A stretch of DNA of 64,000 nucleotides from JACPFV01 sp038043245 (GCA_038043245.1 JBBTCH010000002.1:248001-312000); one strand, 5' to 3'. Positions 50,196-60,034 are shown, counted from the first letter of the stretch. Translations and numbers: made by a program. Notes: generated by a model from the letters alone, not told the origin.

Positions 50196-52405
50196 TGCAG
50201 GTTTTGCGAGAGGGCGAGGCGGGCGACCTCAGCCCGCTGACCGATGATCTGAACCCCGCACAGAAAGAAGCCGTAACCGCGCCGCCGGAACATCGCATGG
50301 TGCTGGCGGGCGCCGGCTCCGGCAAAACCCGCGTGCTGGTGCACCGCGTCGCCTGGCTGATCGCCGCCGAACAGGTCTCGCCGCATTCGATTCTCGCCGT
50401 CACTTTCACCAACAAGGCCGCGGCCGAGATGCGCGGTCGCCTCGAAGCCCTGATCAACGTCCCGATCCGGGCGATGTGGGTCGGCACCTTCCACGGCATT
50501 GCCCATCGCCTGCTGCGCATGCACTGGAAGGACGCGAACCTGCCGCAGAATTTCCAGATCCTCGACGCCGACGACCAGACGCGCTTTATCAAGCGCGTGC
50601 TGAAGACACTGGATCTGTCGGAAGAACAGTGGGTGCCCAAAGTCGTGGCCGGGTTCATCAACGGCCAGAAGGAGGAGGGGCGCCGGCCGAAGGATTTCGC
50701 CGATGGCGGAGATTTTTCCCAACGCACACTGACGCGCATTTACACGGCCTATCAAGCCGCCTGCGATCGCGCCGGACTGGTTGATTTTTCCGAACTGCTG
50801 CTGCGTGCCTACGAGCTGTGCCGCGACAACGCCGCGCTCCAGCAGCATTACCGCACACGCTTCCGGCATCTGCTGGTGGATGAATTCCAAGACACCAACA
50901 CCCTGCAATACGCCTGGCTGAAAGTGCTGGCGGGCAGCACCGGCAAATTGTTCTGCGTCGGCGATGACGATCAGAGCATCTACAGCTGGCGCGGGGCGAA
51001 AGTCGAAAACATGCTCAAGCTGGCGAAAGATTTTCCCGGCAGCGAGGTGGTGCGGCTGGAGCAGAACTATCGCTCCACCGGCACGGTGTTGAAGGCCGCC
51101 AACGGCCTGATCGCCAGGAACACCGGTCGCATGGGCAAGAACCTGTGGACCGACGGCGCGCAAGGCGAGCCGATCCAGCTGTATGCCGCGTTCAACGAAT
51201 ACGACGAGGCGCAGTTCGTGATGGATCGCATCCGCGAATTCCGCAATCGCGGCATGGACTACGCCCAGCTGGCGGTGCTGTACCGCTCCAACGCGCAGTC
51301 GCGCGTGCTCGAAGAAGTGCTGATCCGCGAGCGCGTGCCGTATCGCATCTACGGCGGCCTGCGTTTCTTCGAGCGCATGGAGGTGAAAGACGCGCTCGGC
51401 TATCTGCGCCTGCTCGGCAACCGCGACGACGATCCGGCGTTCGAGCGCGTGGCCAACACGCCGACGCGCGGCATCGGCAACACCACGCTCGACAAGCTGC
51501 GTGAAGTGTCCAAAGCCACCGGCGCTTCACTGTGGACCACGGCCAAGGTTGGCGGCGGTGAACTCGGCCGTAGCGCCGGCAACCTGGTGCAGTTCCTCGA
51601 TCTGATCGAGCGCATGGCAGCGGAAACCAAGGACCTGCCGTTGTCGCAGGCCACCGAGATCGTCATCGCCAATTCCGGCTTGCGTGAGCACTATAAAAAA
51701 GAAAAAGGCGAGCAGGCGGAAGCGCGGCTGGAGAACCTCGACGAGCTGGTGAATGCCGCGCGCAGCTTTGAAGAGCCGGACGAAGAGGGCATCACGCCGC
51801 TGATGGCCTTTCTCACGCATGCCGCACTTGAAGCCGGCGGCGAGCAGGCCGGGGCGGGCGAAGACGCCGTGCAGCTGATGACTCTGCATTCTGCGAAAGG
51901 CCTCGAATTCCCGGTGGTGTTCCTGGTCGGCATGGAGCAGGGCTTGTTCCCGCACCAGCGCGCGGTGGACGAAGGCGGGCTCGAGGAGGAGCGCCGGCTC
52001 TGCTACGTCGGCATGACCCGCGCCATGCAGCGGCTGTTTCTGTCGCATGCGGAGATCCGCCGGTTGCACGGCTCGGAAAACGTGGCGATGCCCTCGCAGT
52101 TCCTGCGCGAGATCCCCGCCGATCTTGTCGTCGAAACGCGGCCGCGTGCCGCGGTGCTGCGGCCTGCATTCGCGCATCACAGCTATCGTTCATCTGCCGC
52201 GAAACCGGCGTATGTGTCCACGCCGATCAAGGAAGCGGGTGTTGGCGGCTATTCGCTGGGCCAGCGCGTGCGTCATCCCAAGTTCGGCGAGGGCACCATC
52301 CTCAATTTCGACGGCGATGACGTGCGTGCGCGCGTCGAGGTGCGCTTCCGCGAAGCCGGCACCAAGTGGCTGATGCTCGCCTACGCCAATCTGACGGCGG
52401 TGTGA
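50195..52405 (+). CDS. uvrD: DNA helicase II
   Basis: 736 residues of an SF1A helicase. Walker A is AGAGSGKT, motif II DEFQDTN, motif III GDDDQSIYSWRGA, motif IV EQNYRST, and motifs V/VI include LMTLHSAKGLEF and VGMTRA. A C-terminal Tudor-like domain, GQRVRHPKFGEGTI, marks UvrD. It unwinds DNA in mismatch and excision repair. It starts in the TerC stop and overlaps mtfA by GTGA. Confidence 0.97.
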   Translation: MQVLREGEAGDLSPLTDDLNPAQKEAVTAPPEHRMVLAGAGSGKTRVLVHRVAWLIAAEQVSPHSILAVTFTNKAAAEMRGRLEALINVPIRAMWVGTFHGIAHRLLRMHWKDANLPQNFQILDADDQTRFIKRVLKTLDLSEEQWVPKVVAGFINGQKEEGRRPKDFADGGDFSQRTLTRIYTAYQAACDRAGLVDFSELLLRAYELCRDNAALQQHYRTRFRHLLVDEFQDTNTLQYAWLKVLAGSTGKLFCVGDDDQSIYSWRGAKVENMLKLAKDFPGSEVVRLEQNYRSTGTVLKAANGLIARNTGRMGKNLWTDGAQGEPIQLYAAFNEYDEAQFVMDRIREFRNRGMDYAQLAVLYRSNAQSRVLEEVLIRERVPYRIYGGLRFFERMEVKDALGYLRLLGNRDDDPAFERVANTPTRGIGNTTLDKLREVSKATGASLWTTAKVGGGELGRSAGNLVQFLDLIERMAAETKDLPLSQATEIVIANSGLREHYKKEKGEQAEARLENLDELVNAARSFEEPDEEGITPLMAFLTHAALEAGGEQAGAGEDAVQLMTLHSAKGLEFPVVFLVGMEQGLFPHQRAVDEGGLEEERRLCYVGMTRAMQRLFLSHAEIRRLHGSENVAMPSQFLREIPADLVVETRPRAAVLRPAFAHHSYRSSAAKPAYVSTPIKEAGVGGYSLGQRVRHPKFGEGTILNFDGDDVRARVEVRFREAGTKWLMLAYANLTAV

Positions 52406-53040
52406 ACCCACTGCTCGCGCGTTTGTCGCCGTCGTTGCGGACGCGACACGCAGCCTGCGTCGCCCAGTTCCTGCGCGACAAGCGTTTCTACGGCTGCGGT
52501 GGGCTTGAGGTCAGCGATCACATGCGCGAAAGCGTGGCGCAACTGGCCTGCCTGTTGATCCTGCGCGACAACGCCGCCGTGTTCCCGCGCCTGCGTTCGA
52601 TATTGCTATATCCATCGGCCTTTCTGGTGCCGCAGCACGAACCGGACGAACTCGGACTGGTGTCCGACGAGCCCGTCGAACAGATCGGCGAATCCTGGGA
52701 AGGCGACCGCGTGGTGCTGTCGTGGGCGGACGTCGAATCCGCCCTGAACGGTGATGCGGTGAACGTTGTCGCCCACGAATTCGCACATCAGCTCGACATC
52801 GGCGCAGGGTTCCCGGCTGGCGTCGATCCCGCGCGCTGGGCACCGGTGATGCAAAGGGAGTTCGAGCGACTACAGCGCCATCGCCGTCCGCCGGTGCTGG
52901 ATCCTTACGGCGCAGAAGGGCCCGAGGAGTTCTTCGCGGTGGCGACCGAGGCGTTCTTCCAGCGCGGCGCGGCGCTCAAGGAACATCACGCCGATTTGTA
53001 CGAACTGCTGCGCGAGTTCTACCGGCTGGAGACTGCCTAG
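52402..53040 (+). CDS. mtfA: Zinc-dependent peptidase MtfA-like
   Basis: 212 residues from a GTG overlapping the uvrD stop. The HEFAHQLD zinc motif and the downstream GPEEFFAVATEAFF segment with the third ligand are as in MtfA (DgsA anti-repressor). E. coli MtfA regulates glucose uptake through Mlc; the role outside enteric bacteria is less clear. Its stop shares CTAG with the convergent SPOR gene. Confidence 0.9.
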   Translation: MNPLLARLSPSLRTRHAACVAQFLRDKRFYGCGGLEVSDHMRESVAQLACLLILRDNAAVFPRLRSILLYPSAFLVPQHEPDELGLVSDEPVEQIGESWEGDRVVLSWADVESALNGDAVNVVAHEFAHQLDIGAGFPAGVDPARWAPVMQREFERLQRHRRPPVLDPYGAEGPEEFFAVATEAFFQRGAALKEHHADLYELLREFYRLETA

Positions 53041-53591
53041 TTCTCCACCCGCATCACCACGCCCTTGATCTTGTTTTCGGCGAGCCGGGCGGTGATCAAG
53101 TGCAGTTTTCCGAGGTCTTCTTCAGGCCCGATGCGTACCCGGAACCAGTTCTGGTTGTTGTCGATCGTCACCTGCTCGATGCGCGACTCGATGCCCAGCA
53201 GCGCGAGCTGCGCCTTCTGTTCCTCGGCCTGTTTGCGCTCGCGGTAGGAGGCGACCTGGATGACGTAAGTGCCGGGCTCGGCGATCGGCACCGGTTTTTC
53301 CTCTTCGGTTTCGCCGCGCGGGATCACCACCTCATAGCTCGGCAGCAGCTCGTAGAACGAAAAACGCGAAGGTTCCTTCGGCGGCACCACGATCGGCGAC
53401 TTCCTGATCGTCGCCTTGTCCTTGCCGGACGTCACTTCGGTCGGCGGGATCGGTTTGGCGATGTAGATCAGTGCGGCGACGGCCAATCCCGCCGACAGGC
53501 CGACCAGGCCCCAGATCCAGCCCGGCAATTCGCCCTTGCCACGCGCGTGCCGCCCGCTGTTCTCGCCACGCTGACCAAAATCTCTCGCCAT
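53037..53591 (-). CDS. SPOR-domain cell-division-type protein (FtsN-like)
   Basis: 184 residues with a basic cytoplasmic start, one membrane helix (about 24-44) and a C-terminal SPOR domain (about 107-184) with YVIQVASYRERKQAEEQKAQL in pieces and WFRVRIGP. SPOR domains bind denuded peptidoglycan at division sites. It lies directly downstream of argS, the place where an FtsN-like gene is found in many gammaproteobacteria. Confidence 0.88.
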   Translation of the reverse strand: MARDFGQRGENSGRHARGKGELPGWIWGLVGLSAGLAVAALIYIAKPIPPTEVTSGKDKATIRKSPIVVPPKEPSRFSFYELLPSYEVVIPRGETEEEKPVPIAEPGTYVIQVASYRERKQAEEQKAQLALLGIESRIEQVTIDNNQNWFRVRIGPEEDLGKLHLITARLAENKIKGVVMRVEN

Positions 53592-53593
53592 TT

Positions 53594-55369
53594 CTACATT
53601 CTGTCAGGAGCAGAGACGCCGAGCAGACCGAGCCCGTTCTTCAGCACCACGCCGGTGGCTTTGACCAGCGCCAGCCGTGCACTGCGCAGTGCGGCGTCGT
53701 CCACCAGAAAAGCCTGTGCATGGTAGTAGCCGTGCAGGGCATCGGCGACGTCGCGCAGATAAAACACCAACGTGTGTGGTGTGTATTGAGCTGCGGCGAT
53801 GCGCAACGTCTCGGCATATCGGCCCAGTGCGGTCAGCAGGTGCTTTTCCTGCGGTTCGCTCAGGCGCGCAAGTTCGGCGAGACCGAGTTTCTCGTCATAA
53901 GCGAGATTCCGCTCCGTGGCCTGGCGGAACACGCTGGCGATGCGCGCGCAGGCGTACTGCACGTAGTACACCGGGTTCTCGTTGGTCTGCGAGCGCGCCA
54001 GCTCGATGTCGAATTCCAGATGCTGGTCGTGAGAGCGCATCAGGAAGAAGAAACGCACCGCGTCGCGGCCGGTCTCGGCGATCAGCTCCTTGAGCGTGAC
54101 GAAATTACCGCTGCGCTTGCCCATGCGCCCCGAAGACAGGGTGACGAACTGGATCAGCTGCACGCTGAGCGCGTCCTTGCGCCCGGTCTGCGCTTCGATC
54201 GCCGCGCGCATGCGCGCGATGTATCCGTGGTGGTCTGCGCCCCAGACATCCAGCAGTTTCGGCGCGCGCGACAGCTTGTCGACGTGATAGGCGAGATCGT
54301 TGGCGAGATAGGTCGCGCTGCCGTCGGCCTTGATCAGCACGCGGTCCTTCTCGTCGCCGAGCTTTTCGGTCGCCAGCCACAGCGCGCCGTCTTTCTCATA
54401 GACGTGGCCGCTGGCCTTGAGTTTTTCCAGCGCGTGCGCCGCCGCGCCCGACTCGACCAGGGTTTTTTCCGAATACCAGAGATCGAAACGCACGCCGAAG
54501 GCATCGAGCGTGGCGCGGATGTCGGCCAGCTGGTCCTGCAACGCCAGCGTTTGAACCGCGGCGTAATCCACACCGAGAAGGCTTTTCGCGCGTGCGATCA
54601 GGGCATCGAGGTGTGCCTCCTGCTGTGTCTTGATGGCTTCCTTCTGCGCTTCGCCCACGTTTTCCGGGATGGCTGCATCCGGGGTCAATCCAGCCGATAC
54701 TTCAGACGCCGCGCGCCGCAGCTTGGTGCCTTGGACCGCTTTCAGTTTCTCGGCGGTGACACGGATGTAATCGGCCGGATAGCCGCGAGAAGGGAAGGCG
54801 ACCGTTTCGCCGCAGAGCTCCAGATAGCGCAGCCACACGCTGACCACCAGCACATCCACCTGGCGGCCGGCGTCATTGATGTAGTACTCGCGCAACACCT
54901 GCCAGCCGGCGGCGGCGAGGATGTTCGACAGCGCATCGCCATAAGCCGCGCCGCGGCCGTGGCCGACGTGCATCGGCCCGGTGGGATTAGCCGAGACGAA
55001 CTCGACCAGAATCTTGCCTTTCGCGCCGGAATCGTCGCGGCCGAATTTTTCGCCGGCGGAGAGGATTCCCGGCACCACTGCCTGAAAAGAATCCGCCGCG
55101 AGATAGAAATTGATGAATCCCGGTCCGGCGATCTCGACTTTGGTCACGCGCGGCGACGGCGGCAGATTTTTGACCAGTGCTTCGGCCACCACACGCGGCG
55201 GCTTGCCCAGCGGCTTGGCCAGCATCATGGCCAGGTTGCTGGCAAAGTCGCCGAGCTTGCTGTCCCTGGTCGCATCCACCTGAATCACGGGTGCAGCCAA
55301 GCTCGCCCCGGCGTCGGCCAGGGTTTTTTCGAGCGCGCTGCGCAGCAGATCCTGCAGATGGTTCTTCAA
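53594..55369 (-). CDS. argS: Arginyl-tRNA synthetase
   Basis: 591 residues. The class I HIGH motif is in ANPTGPMHVGHGRG, the KMSK-equivalent in GRMGKRSGN, and the N-terminal Add-1 domain and C-terminal DALR anticodon domain (QYACARIASVFRQA) are recognisable. It charges tRNA-Arg. It is followed after 2 nt by the SPOR gene and is divergent from the AEC transporter with a 42-nt gap. Confidence 0.98.
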   Translation of the reverse strand: MKNHLQDLLRSALEKTLADAGASLAAPVIQVDATRDSKLGDFASNLAMMLAKPLGKPPRVVAEALVKNLPPSPRVTKVEIAGPGFINFYLAADSFQAVVPGILSAGEKFGRDDSGAKGKILVEFVSANPTGPMHVGHGRGAAYGDALSNILAAAGWQVLREYYINDAGRQVDVLVVSVWLRYLELCGETVAFPSRGYPADYIRVTAEKLKAVQGTKLRRAASEVSAGLTPDAAIPENVGEAQKEAIKTQQEAHLDALIARAKSLLGVDYAAVQTLALQDQLADIRATLDAFGVRFDLWYSEKTLVESGAAAHALEKLKASGHVYEKDGALWLATEKLGDEKDRVLIKADGSATYLANDLAYHVDKLSRAPKLLDVWGADHHGYIARMRAAIEAQTGRKDALSVQLIQFVTLSSGRMGKRSGNFVTLKELIAETGRDAVRFFFLMRSHDQHLEFDIELARSQTNENPVYYVQYACARIASVFRQATERNLAYDEKLGLAELARLSEPQEKHLLTALGRYAETLRIAAAQYTPHTLVFYLRDVADALHGYYHAQAFLVDDAALRSARLALVKATGVVLKNGLGLLGVSAPDRM

Positions 55370-55411
55370 GGTCGGTGCAGACGAAAAAGGACGCAGAGTT
55401 TACATTGAGCC

Positions 55412-56263
55412 ATGACCGAAACCCTGCAATTCCTGCTGGTCGCGGCGCAAGCCATCGGCACCATGTTGGCCGTCGGGCTGGAGCTGCGCTGGGTCGATAT
55501 CACGCGCACGCTGTCGCAAACGCGCCCGGTCGTGCTCGGGCTGGTTTTGAATCTCTTGCTGTTGCCGGTCGCCACGGTGCTGCTGTTGTTTGGGCTGCAC
55601 TTGCCGGAAGCCGTCGCGGCCGGCGTGTTGCTCGCCGGTGCCTGCGCCGGCGGCAATTCTGCCGTGCTGCTGACGCGCAACGTGCACGGTGACACGGCTT
55701 ACGCCGTCACACTGCTGTGCCTGAACAACCTGCTGAGTCTGGCGGTGCTGCCGCCGCTGCTGGCCGGCGTCGCGGGGCCATTGCAGCTGGCGCCGTTGCC
55801 GGCGCTCGAGGTCGCGCGTCAGGCGCTGCTCGGTTTGGCGATCTACATGCTGGCGCCGCTGGCCGTCGGCATGGTTCTGCGCAGCCGCGTGCCGTTGTGG
55901 GCTGCGCGCTGGGCGCCACGTTTTGCGCGCATCGCCAACCTGAGCCTGCTGACCTTGATTCTGGCGATGATGCTGGCACACGCCAAGGATCTCGCCCAGT
56001 TCGATCTTGCGAGCCTCGCCGCGATGCTGGTGCTGATCCTGCTCAGCTTCGGACTTGCGACGCGCATCGCGTCACCGGCCAGTGCGCTGGGACGTGCGGT
56101 TCTGTTCAGCAGCGGCATCCGCAACCTGTCGCTGGCCCTGCTGCTGGCGCAGCTGCTGCAGCTGCCGGCGCTGGCCACGCTCAGCATCCTCACCTATGGT
56201 TTTCTGATGTATCTGCTGGTGCTGGGCTTGTGGTGGGCGCTCAATCGATACGCACCTGCTTAA
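55412..56263 (+). CDS. AEC (auxin efflux carrier) family transporter
   Basis: 283 residues with about nine hydrophobic segments. The AEC/BASS-like pattern is seen in ELRWVDI, GACAGGNSAVLLTRNVHGD and SSGIRNLSLALLLA. Members export organic acids or other solutes; the substrate is unknown. There is no Shine-Dalgarno; a TACATT hexamer ends 5 nt before the ATG. Confidence 0.8.
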   Translation: MTETLQFLLVAAQAIGTMLAVGLELRWVDITRTLSQTRPVVLGLVLNLLLLPVATVLLLFGLHLPEAVAAGVLLAGACAGGNSAVLLTRNVHGDTAYAVTLLCLNNLLSLAVLPPLLAGVAGPLQLAPLPALEVARQALLGLAIYMLAPLAVGMVLRSRVPLWAARWAPRFARIANLSLLTLILAMMLAHAKDLAQFDLASLAAMLVLILLSFGLATRIASPASALGRAVLFSSGIRNLSLALLLAQLLQLPALATLSILTYGFLMYLLVLGLWWALNRYAPA

Positions 56264-56270
56264 CCGCATT

Positions 56271-58745
56271 TCAGGCCAAAACCTGTCGTGGCGGCGTGTT
56301 GAGTGCGCTACGCAATGAAATCCAGCCGAAGCCTGCCACCAGAATCACGCCGCTGACGGGGCCGATGATCCACAGTGCTGCATTGGCCGTGTAGGGAATC
56401 TCAAACACTTCTCTCGCCAGTGCCCAGGTGATGGCCTGCGCGGCGAGGGTGGCGACGGCACCGGCGAGGAAACCCAGCGCGGCGAATTCCGCCGCCAGCG
56501 CCTGCATGACCACGGCGCGGCGCGCGCCGAGCGCGCGCAGCAGGCCGATCTCGCGCACGCGCTCGTCGCGGGTGTTCTCGATGCCGGCGAGCAGCACCGC
56601 CAGCCCTGCCGCCAGCGCGAACAGCAGGATGAATTCCACCGCGGTGACGATGCGCTCGATGATCGTGCGTACCTGCGACAGGATCGCGTCGAGATCGAGC
56701 GCAGTGACATTGGGGAATTCGCGGATCAGTTCGCGCAGCAATGCGCGCTGATCTTTGGGCAGATAGAAACTGCTGAGCCAGGACGCCGGGGCTTTGTCGA
56801 GCACGCCGGGCGGCGTCACCAGAAAGAAGTTCGGCCGGAAACTGTCCCAGTGGATCTCGCGCACGCTTTTCACCGTCAGCTCGAGCTCGGCGTCGGCGAC
56901 CTGCAGCTTCATGCGGTCGCCGAGCTTGAGGTTCAGGCGTTTGACCGCATAGTCATCTACTGACAACCACGGTTGGCCGCGACCCGCTTTGCCCCACCAC
57001 GAGCCTTCAATCAGCCGATTGTCGTCGCCCAGGTCCTCGGTCCACGACAGGTTGAACTCGCGGTTGATCCAGCGCTGGGTTTCAGGGTCATCGAAGGAAT
57101 CTACGGTCACTGGCGTGTCGTTGAGCGCAGTCAGCCGCGCACGCACCATCGGCCACGGTGGCGTCACTGGCAACTGGTGGCGCACAAAAAATGTCCTTAG
57201 CGGTGCCAGCTGCGCGGGCTGGATACCCACCAGAAAGACATTCGGCGTGGTCGGTGACAGTTTCCCGCGCCAGGCTTCGAGCAGGTCATTGCGGCTGATG
57301 CCGAGCAGCAGCAGCGCCAGCAGGCACAGTCCCAGCGCCGCCGACTGCGCGATGGTGCCGCCGCGTCGGCGCGCGAGATTGCCCAAGCCTAAACGCCAGG
57401 CCGCAGCGGTCCCGCGGCGCAAAGGCGCCAGCATCCGCACCAGCAATGCCGCCAGCAGTGCGAGCAGCAGCAATGCGGCCGCCGCGCCACCCAGCACCGT
57501 CACCGACAGGTTCACATCGCCGGTCTGCCAGCCCAGCAAGGCGGCGCCAGTGAGTACGGCGCAAACCAGCGCAACGCGCGTGCGCGGCATTGCGGTTTCG
57601 TCGCGCTGGAACACCCGCAATGGCGGCGCGCGGCCGGCTTGCAGCACCGGCGGCAGCGCAAAGCCGAGCAGCATGATCAGGCCCAGTGCGAATGCCGCCA
57701 GCACGGGCAGCAAAGAAGGCGGTGGCAGCGTCGTGTGCATCAGGCTTGCGAGCAGATGCGCTAGCGCCCCTTGCGCCGCAAACCCCAAAACGCCGCCGGC
57801 GCTGCAGCCGATCAAACCCAGCAGCAGCAGCCCGCAGATCAATGAGCCGCTGATGAATCCCTGGCGCGCGCCCAGGCATTTGAGCAGGGCGGCCTCGTCG
57901 CGCAACCGCGCGCCGTGGCGCTGCGCCGACAGCGCCACCGCAGCGCCGGCGAGCAGGGTGGCGGCGAGCACGGCGAGATCGAGAAAACGCTGTGCGCGAT
58001 TAAGCGCGCTGCGGATCTCGCCACGCGCTTCATCCGGCCCCAGTCGCCGCAGGCCCTTGGGCAAGGGCAGCTGACTTATCTGCCCGATGCTTTCGGTGGA
58101 ACCCGCAAGCATCAGGCGATATTCGGTGCGACTGCCGGGTTGCACCAGCCGGGTGCTGGCGAGGTCTTCTGCATTGATCAGCAGGCGCGGCGCCAGATCG
58201 GTGAAGCCGGCGCCGCGATCCGGCTCGTAGGTGAGCAGGGCCGCCACTTTGAGTTTCGCGCCGCCGACTTCCAGCACCGCGCCGCGCGCCAGATTCAGTT
58301 CGGTCCACAGGCGCAGATCGGCCCAGGCTTCGCCGCGCGGCGGGATTCCGGTGACGCCTTGTTCGGCGCCGAAGGGCTCGGCGCTGATGCGCAAGGCGCC
58401 GCGTAGCGGATAGTTGTCCTGCACCGCCTTGACCGCCGCCAGCGTGCTGGCGCTGCCGGCGAAAACCACGCTGGGCAGGTTCACCGCCAGCGAAACCTGT
58501 GCGCCGGTGGCTTGCACAGCCTTGATGAAATCCTGCGGGATCGCGCTGCGGCCGGTGACCAGCAGGTCGGCGCCCATCGCGTCGCCGCTCGATTGCAGGA
58601 TCGCGCCGCGCACCCGATCGCTGAACAGACCGACGGCCGAAGTGGCGGCGACCGCAATCGCCAGCGCCAGCATCAGCACGATGTTTTCGCCCGAGTGCAA
58701 TTGCCGGCCGAGGCGCCGCCACGCGAAGCGCAAGGGGCTAGCCAT
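56271..58745 (-). CDS. ABC transporter permease, FtsX/YbbP type
   Basis: 824 residues with the YbbP layout: one N-terminal helix, a periplasmic domain, four central helices, a second periplasmic domain and a C-terminal FtsX core ending near RNTPPRQVLA-like residues. The signature VREIGLLRALGARRAVVMQALAAEF is read as EIGLLRALGARRA. It overlaps the ATPase gene by 8 nt. The role of YbbAP-type transporters is thought to be lipid or lipoprotein related. Confidence 0.92.
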   Translation of the reverse strand: MASPLRFAWRRLGRQLHSGENIVLMLALAIAVAATSAVGLFSDRVRGAILQSSGDAMGADLLVTGRSAIPQDFIKAVQATGAQVSLAVNLPSVVFAGSASTLAAVKAVQDNYPLRGALRISAEPFGAEQGVTGIPPRGEAWADLRLWTELNLARGAVLEVGGAKLKVAALLTYEPDRGAGFTDLAPRLLINAEDLASTRLVQPGSRTEYRLMLAGSTESIGQISQLPLPKGLRRLGPDEARGEIRSALNRAQRFLDLAVLAATLLAGAAVALSAQRHGARLRDEAALLKCLGARQGFISGSLICGLLLLGLIGCSAGGVLGFAAQGALAHLLASLMHTTLPPPSLLPVLAAFALGLIMLLGFALPPVLQAGRAPPLRVFQRDETAMPRTRVALVCAVLTGAALLGWQTGDVNLSVTVLGGAAAALLLLALLAALLVRMLAPLRRGTAAAWRLGLGNLARRRGGTIAQSAALGLCLLALLLLGISRNDLLEAWRGKLSPTTPNVFLVGIQPAQLAPLRTFFVRHQLPVTPPWPMVRARLTALNDTPVTVDSFDDPETQRWINREFNLSWTEDLGDDNRLIEGSWWGKAGRGQPWLSVDDYAVKRLNLKLGDRMKLQVADAELELTVKSVREIHWDSFRPNFFLVTPPGVLDKAPASWLSSFYLPKDQRALLRELIREFPNVTALDLDAILSQVRTIIERIVTAVEFILLFALAAGLAVLLAGIENTRDERVREIGLLRALGARRAVVMQALAAEFAALGFLAGAVATLAAQAITWALAREVFEIPYTANAALWIIGPVSGVILVAGFGWISLRSALNTPPRQVLA

Positions 58746-59406
58746 GCAATACGCCGTCTTTGAGTGTCAGCACGCGTGCGCAACGTTGCGCCAGCGCATC
58801 GTCGTGGGTGACCAGCACCAGGGTCGTGCCGTGCAACCGGTTCTGCTCGAACAACAGCTCGATGATCTCTCCGCCAGTGGCGGTGTCGAGATTGCCAGTG
58901 GGCTCGTCGGCGAACAGGATCTTCGGGCCGGCGGCGAAGGCGCGCGCGATGGCGACGCGCTGCTGCTCGCCGCCCGACAACTGCTGCGGATAGTGCATGA
59001 GGCGTGCCGAAAGACCGACCTGCTCCAAGGCCTTGCGCGCGCGCGGTTCCGCGTCCTCAAGTCCGCAGAGTTCCGCCGGCAGCATGACGTTCTCCAGCGC
59101 GGTGAATCCGCCGAGCAGCTGGAACGACTGGAACACGAAGCCGACGCGCCCCGCGCGCCATGCCGCGCGGCCGTCCTCATCGAGCGCGGACAGCTTCTGC
59201 CCGTCAAGCTCAACCTCGCCCGAACTGGGCAGGTCGAGGCCCGCGAGCAGCGACAACAAGGTGGTCTTGCCCGAGCCGCTTTTGCCGACGATGGCAACGG
59301 AGTCGCCGCGGGCGACGGTCATATTGACCCCGCGCAGGATCGAAAGGGCGGTACCGGTGCTGTTAATCTCGCGGCGCAAGTCCTGGGCGGAAATTACATT
59401 GGTCAT
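58738..59406 (-). CDS. ABC transporter ATPase, YbbA/LolD type
   Basis: 222 residues; Walker A GKSGSGKTT, signature LSGGEQQRVAIARA, Walker B ILFADEPTGNLD. The ATG at 59406 fits the family start and overlaps in CATG with the ATG of the divergent tesA gene. With the 824-residue permease it forms a YbbAP-like transporter. The same divergent order next to tesA is found in E. coli. Confidence 0.94.
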   Translation of the reverse strand: MTNVISAQDLRREINSTGTALSILRGVNMTVARGDSVAIVGKSGSGKTTLLSLLAGLDLPSSGEVELDGQKLSALDEDGRAAWRAGRVGFVFQSFQLLGGFTALENVMLPAELCGLEDAEPRARKALEQVGLSARLMHYPQQLSGGEQQRVAIARAFAAGPKILFADEPTGNLDTATGGEIIELLFEQNRLHGTTLVLVTHDDALAQRCARVLTLKDGVLHG

Positions 59407-60034
59407 GATCAAGTTTCTTCGGATTCTCGTACTGGCGTCGCTGCTGCTGCCGGGCGCACTGCTGGCGTCACCGAAGATACTGGTGCTGGGCGATTCGCTG
59501 TCGGCGGCTTATGGCATCGCGCTTCCGCAGGGCTGGGTGGCCCTGCTCGAAAAGCGCCTGCGCGATGAAGGCTATCCGCACACGCTGGTCAACGCCAGCG
59601 TCAGCGGCGAAACCACAGCCGGTGGCCTGGCGCGTCTGCCGGTGGCGCTGGATTTGCACAAGCCCGAAATCGTGCTGATCGAACTCGGCGCCAATGACGG
59701 TCTGCGCGGACTGTCGTTGAAAAAGATGCGCAACAACCTTGCGCGCATGGCGCAGATTTCGCGCGCCGCTGGGGCGCAGGCTCTGCTGCTGGAAATGCGC
59801 GTGCCACCCAATTATGGCGCGGCCTATGCCGACGAATTCCAGCAAAGCTTCGCGCGGGTGGCGCAGGAACAGAAGGCGGTGTGGGTGCCGTTTTTCCTCG
59901 CCGATATCGCGCTCAAACCCGAGTTCTTTCAGGATGACGGCATCCATCCGACGGCCGAGGCGCAGCCGCGGTTGCTGGAGCCGGTCTGGAAAGCCTTGAA
60001 ACCGCATCTGAAGACGGGCCGCGTCCGTAAATAG
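59405..60034 (+). CDS. tesA: Multifunctional acyl-CoA thioesterase/protease/lysophospholipase TesA
   Basis: 209 residues of the SGNH hydrolase family with a signal peptide (ILVLASLLLPGALLAS, cleavage near 22). Block I is LVLGDSLSAAYG with the serine nucleophile; block III ELGANDGLRG; and block V DGIHPTAEAQ with the Asp-His pair. It should act in the periplasm. The start codon overlaps the start of the divergent ATPase gene. Confidence 0.95.
   Translation: MIKFLRILVLASLLLPGALLASPKILVLGDSLSAAYGIALPQGWVALLEKRLRDEGYPHTLVNASVSGETTAGGLARLPVALDLHKPEIVLIELGANDGLRGLSLKKMRNNLARMAQISRAAGAQALLLEMRVPPNYGAAYADEFQQSFARVAQEQKAVWVPFFLADIALKPEFFQDDGIHPTAEAQPRLLEPVWKALKPHLKTGRVRK

Noticed and set aside
53471..55408. 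645-codon plus-strand frame opposite argS
   Set aside because: argS is unambiguous on the other strand with HIGH and KMSK-type motifs; the shadow shows no family pattern.
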